The notes under the pieces: model-generated
What the model was told of the DNA's origin: nothing
Seen by the model: the letters and a program-made list of their open reading frames with translations, nothing else
Databases searched by the model: none
Program-made: the position numbers and the translations under genes
Assembly: GCA_943325595.2 (NCBI GenBank)
Contig: CALPQA020000125.1
Span: 1-6,192, forward strand
Direction of reading: 5' to 3'
DNA: 6,192 bases
DNA from: Auritidibacter sp. Marseille-P8566
GTDB lineage: Bacteria > Bacteroidota > Bacteroidia > Flavobacteriales > Flavobacteriaceae
Shown here: positions 4,681 through 6,192 of the stretch, one piece after another
Position numbering within the stretch: the stretch's first letter is position 1
How the letters are laid out: every line of letters starts with the position of its first letter

Positions 4681-5844
4681 CTAATAACTCATTTCTACAA
4701 TTTCCCGAAGTTTTTCGAGTGTGATATTTTGTCTTTCTCCAAGGGCGTTCCAGCCTCTTTCTTCGAATCGATTTACTATAAAATCGGCTGTTTTTTGGAA
4801 GTCTTCTGTGTATTCAGAAAGTTTGGTTTGCATTCCCATTGTGTGAAAAAATTCAACTGTTTTTTGGATAGCTTGGGCAGCAATTTCGTCCTCGGTTCCT
4901 GATAAATCGAAGATTCTTTTTCCGTATTGGGCTAATTTTCCTTTTTTAGTTTCGAATAAAACAGTGTATAAATTTGGAGCAATTACGGCCAATGTTCGGG
5001 CGTGATCAATTCCGTATAAAGCGGTCAATTCGTGCCCAATCATGTGTGTTGCCCAGTCGGAAGGAACTCCTTTTTGAATTAATCCGTTGAGAGCCATGGT
5101 GCAACTCCACATAAAGTTAGAAGCCAATACATAATCCGTAGGATTTTCAACGACTTTTGGACCGATTTCGATTAGTGTTTTCAGAATACTTTCGGCAATT
5201 CTGTCTTGCAAAAAGCCGTCATGTGGATAGGTTAAATATTGTTCCATGACGTGTGTATAGGCATCTACAACACCATTTTGCAATTGTCTTTTTGGCAAAG
5301 AAGCGATTACTGTTGGGTCGCAAATTGAAAATTTAGGGAAAATGGCACTTCCGCCAAAAGCTAATTTTTCTTGTGTTGCTTGAATGGTAACTACGGAACC
5401 CGAATTCATTTCGCTTCCCGTTGCAGGTAAGGTTAAAACGGTTCCAAAAGGGATAACTTTTGATAGGTCTTTGATGAGGATTCTATCGGTTAGAATGTCC
5501 ATCGGATTTCCTTCAAATTTTGTGGCGCCAGAAATAAATTTTACGCCATCAATTACAGAACCACCGCCTACGGCAAGAATAAAATCGATGTTTTGTTCTT
5601 TGACAATCGCTATTGCTTTCATTAAAGTTTCAAAATGTGGATTGGGTTCGATGCCGCCAAATTCGACAATTTCATATCCTTTTAAAGCAGCTTTTACTTG
5701 GTCGTAAACTCCATTTTTGAAGATACTTCCACCACCATAAGCCAATAATATTTTGGCCTCTTTAGGGACTAATGTTGGTAATTTTTCTATTTGACCTTTT
5801 CCAAAAATATAATTGGTAGGATTGTATAATTCGAAGTTTAGCAT
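4681..5844 (-). CDS. Iron-containing alcohol dehydrogenase, YqhD/BDH type
   Basis: This is a cytosolic group III metal-dependent alcohol dehydrogenase / aldehyde reductase, 387 aa, the same length as E. coli YqhD and in register with it. The N-terminal nucleotide-binding domain has LLAYGGGSIFKNGVYDQV (33-50), where the GGGS (37-40) is the YqhD NADPH-phosphate contact, and AVGGGSVIDGVKF (91-103). TLPATGSEMNSGSVV (138-152) follows. The helical C-terminal domain has all four metal ligands at YqhD positions: Asp194 and His198 (VVDAYTHVMEQ), His267 (DWATHMIG) and His281 (GIDHA). It is therefore expected to be an active, NADPH-preferring enzyme that reduces short-chain or toxic aldehydes; the natural substrate is unknown. 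It lies 74 nt downstream of nadD with its own candidate promoter and terminator, so it is probably monocistronic or partly read from nadD. The leader is A-rich with no Shine-Dalgarno site. Confidence 0.95.
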   Translation of the reverse strand: MLNFELYNPTNYIFGKGQIEKLPTLVPKEAKILLAYGGGSIFKNGVYDQVKAALKGYEIVEFGGIEPNPHFETLMKAIAIVKEQNIDFILAVGGGSVIDGVKFISGATKFEGNPMDILTDRILIKDLSKVIPFGTVLTLPATGSEMNSGSVVTIQATQEKLAFGGSAIFPKFSICDPTVIASLPKRQLQNGVVDAYTHVMEQYLTYPHDGFLQDRIAESILKTLIEIGPKVVENPTDYVLASNFMWSCTMALNGLIQKGVPSDWATHMIGHELTALYGIDHARTLAVIAPNLYTVLFETKKGKLAQYGKRIFDLSGTEDEIAAQAIQKTVEFFHTMGMQTKLSEYTEDFQKTADFIVNRFEERGWNALGERQNITLEKLREIVEMSY

Positions 5845-5857
5845 AATAATTTTTTTA

Positions 5858-5865
5858 CAAATTTA
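5858..5865 (-). promoter_or_regulatory. Candidate -7 box for the alcohol dehydrogenase gene
   Basis: On the - strand TAAATTTG fits TANNTTTG and is identical to the box before pheS. It lies in the 74-nt nadD/alcohol dehydrogenase spacer, 13 nt from the start codon, so the mRNA leader would be only about 7-10 nt. No clear -33 TTTG is present at 17-23 bp. The short leader makes this call less certain than the pheS one. Confidence 0.35.
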
Positions 5866-5918
5866 GAACAACCAAATAGAAACAGTGATAAAAGGATGTT
5901 AAGATTAAATTTATAATA

Positions 5919-6192
5919 CTATTTTCGATACAAATTATTGTGATTGATGTATTCCCAAACTTTATTGGGCAAAAGTGGTTGGATATTTATATTTTTTTTG
6001 ATTGCTTCTCGGATAAAAGTAGCCGAAATTTCAACTACTGGGGCATCAATAAAATGAATTTTAGGATGGTTTTCTAAGATGTTTTTTTTGACTTCTGCTA
6101 ATGAATTTTTTGCATCAAGTCGAGGATAGACATAAATATCGTGGTTTTGAAGAATCACTTCGTAGTTTTTCCATTTGTGAAAAGACTTTAAA
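5919..6192 (-). CDS. nadD: Nicotinate-nucleotide adenylyltransferase, C-terminal part
   Basis: NadD transfers AMP from ATP to nicotinate mononucleotide to make deamido-NAD in NAD biosynthesis. Only the last 90 codons are inside the window. The frame is open to the right edge (LKSFHKWKNYEV as the first residues seen), so the N-terminal HxGH nucleotidyltransferase motif lies outside. The visible part has SFHKWKNYE and DIYVYPR, characteristic of bacteroidete NadD. It also has the C-terminal family motif ISATFIREAI, the form of ISSTxxR that contacts the ATP phosphates, and ends WEYINHNNLYRK. A GTG at 6158 is an internal valine codon, not a start. The protein is cut by the window edge, not truncated biologically. 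As the family is about 190-200 aa, roughly half is missing. Confidence 0.93.
   Translation of the reverse strand, partial: LKSFHKWKNYEVILQNHDIYVYPRLDAKNSLAEVKKNILENHPKIHFIDAPVVEISATFIREAIKKNINIQPLLPNKVWEYINHNNLYRK

Noticed and set aside
6156..6158. GTG as start codon of a 79-aa protein
   Set aside because: The frame stays open to the window edge and the upstream residues (SFHKWKNYE) match the NadD family, so this is an internal valine.

Overview
The window looks like a piece of a Flavobacteriia chromosome (phylum Bacteroidota), most likely Flavobacterium or a close relative. It is AT-rich. Its genes start behind A-rich stretches with no Shine-Dalgarno motif. Several promoter-like sites fit the Bacteroidetes -7 box TANNTTTG. 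The PheS, GpsA and NadD sequences read as I remember flavobacterial orthologues. The genus is an inference, as no database search was possible.

Left arm (1-3092, + strand): a small conserved-type protein of unknown function (65-421), pheS (511-1530, alpha chain of phenylalanyl-tRNA synthetase), a 135-residue protein of unknown function (1689-2096), and a Gfo/Idh/MocA-family oxidoreductase (2103-3092) only 6 nt behind it. pheT is not next to pheS. Right arm (3094-6192, - strand), in transcription order: the C-terminal half of nadD (running off the window edge), a YqhD/BDH-type iron-dependent alcohol dehydrogenase, a strong hairpin terminator, a 370-nt intergenic region, gpsA, and a 72-residue two-helix membrane protein 2 nt behind gpsA. 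The two arms converge at 3092/3094 with one base between the stop codons.

The genes are mainly housekeeping: charging tRNA-Phe, making sn-glycerol 3-phosphate for phospholipids, making NAD, and NADPH-dependent aldehyde reduction. They form no evident joint pathway, although several make or use nicotinamide cofactors. I see no mobile-element gene, CRISPR array, tRNA, rRNA or defence system.

The unusual material is between the genes. (1) Two spacers (3-58 and 443-477) are built of degenerate 7-bp tandem units in strict register. (2) Two copies of a ~70-75 nt structured repeat with conserved ends and a variable central hairpin lie after pheS and directly before gpsA; the second supplies a false upstream start codon for gpsA. 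(3) A different palindromic repeat abuts the start codon of the 135-residue protein. (4) A perfect FNR-type palindrome lies about 60 bp upstream of the inferred gpsA transcription start. The repeats and the palindrome are the best candidates for a second look; there is no convincing sign of a wholly new multi-gene system.
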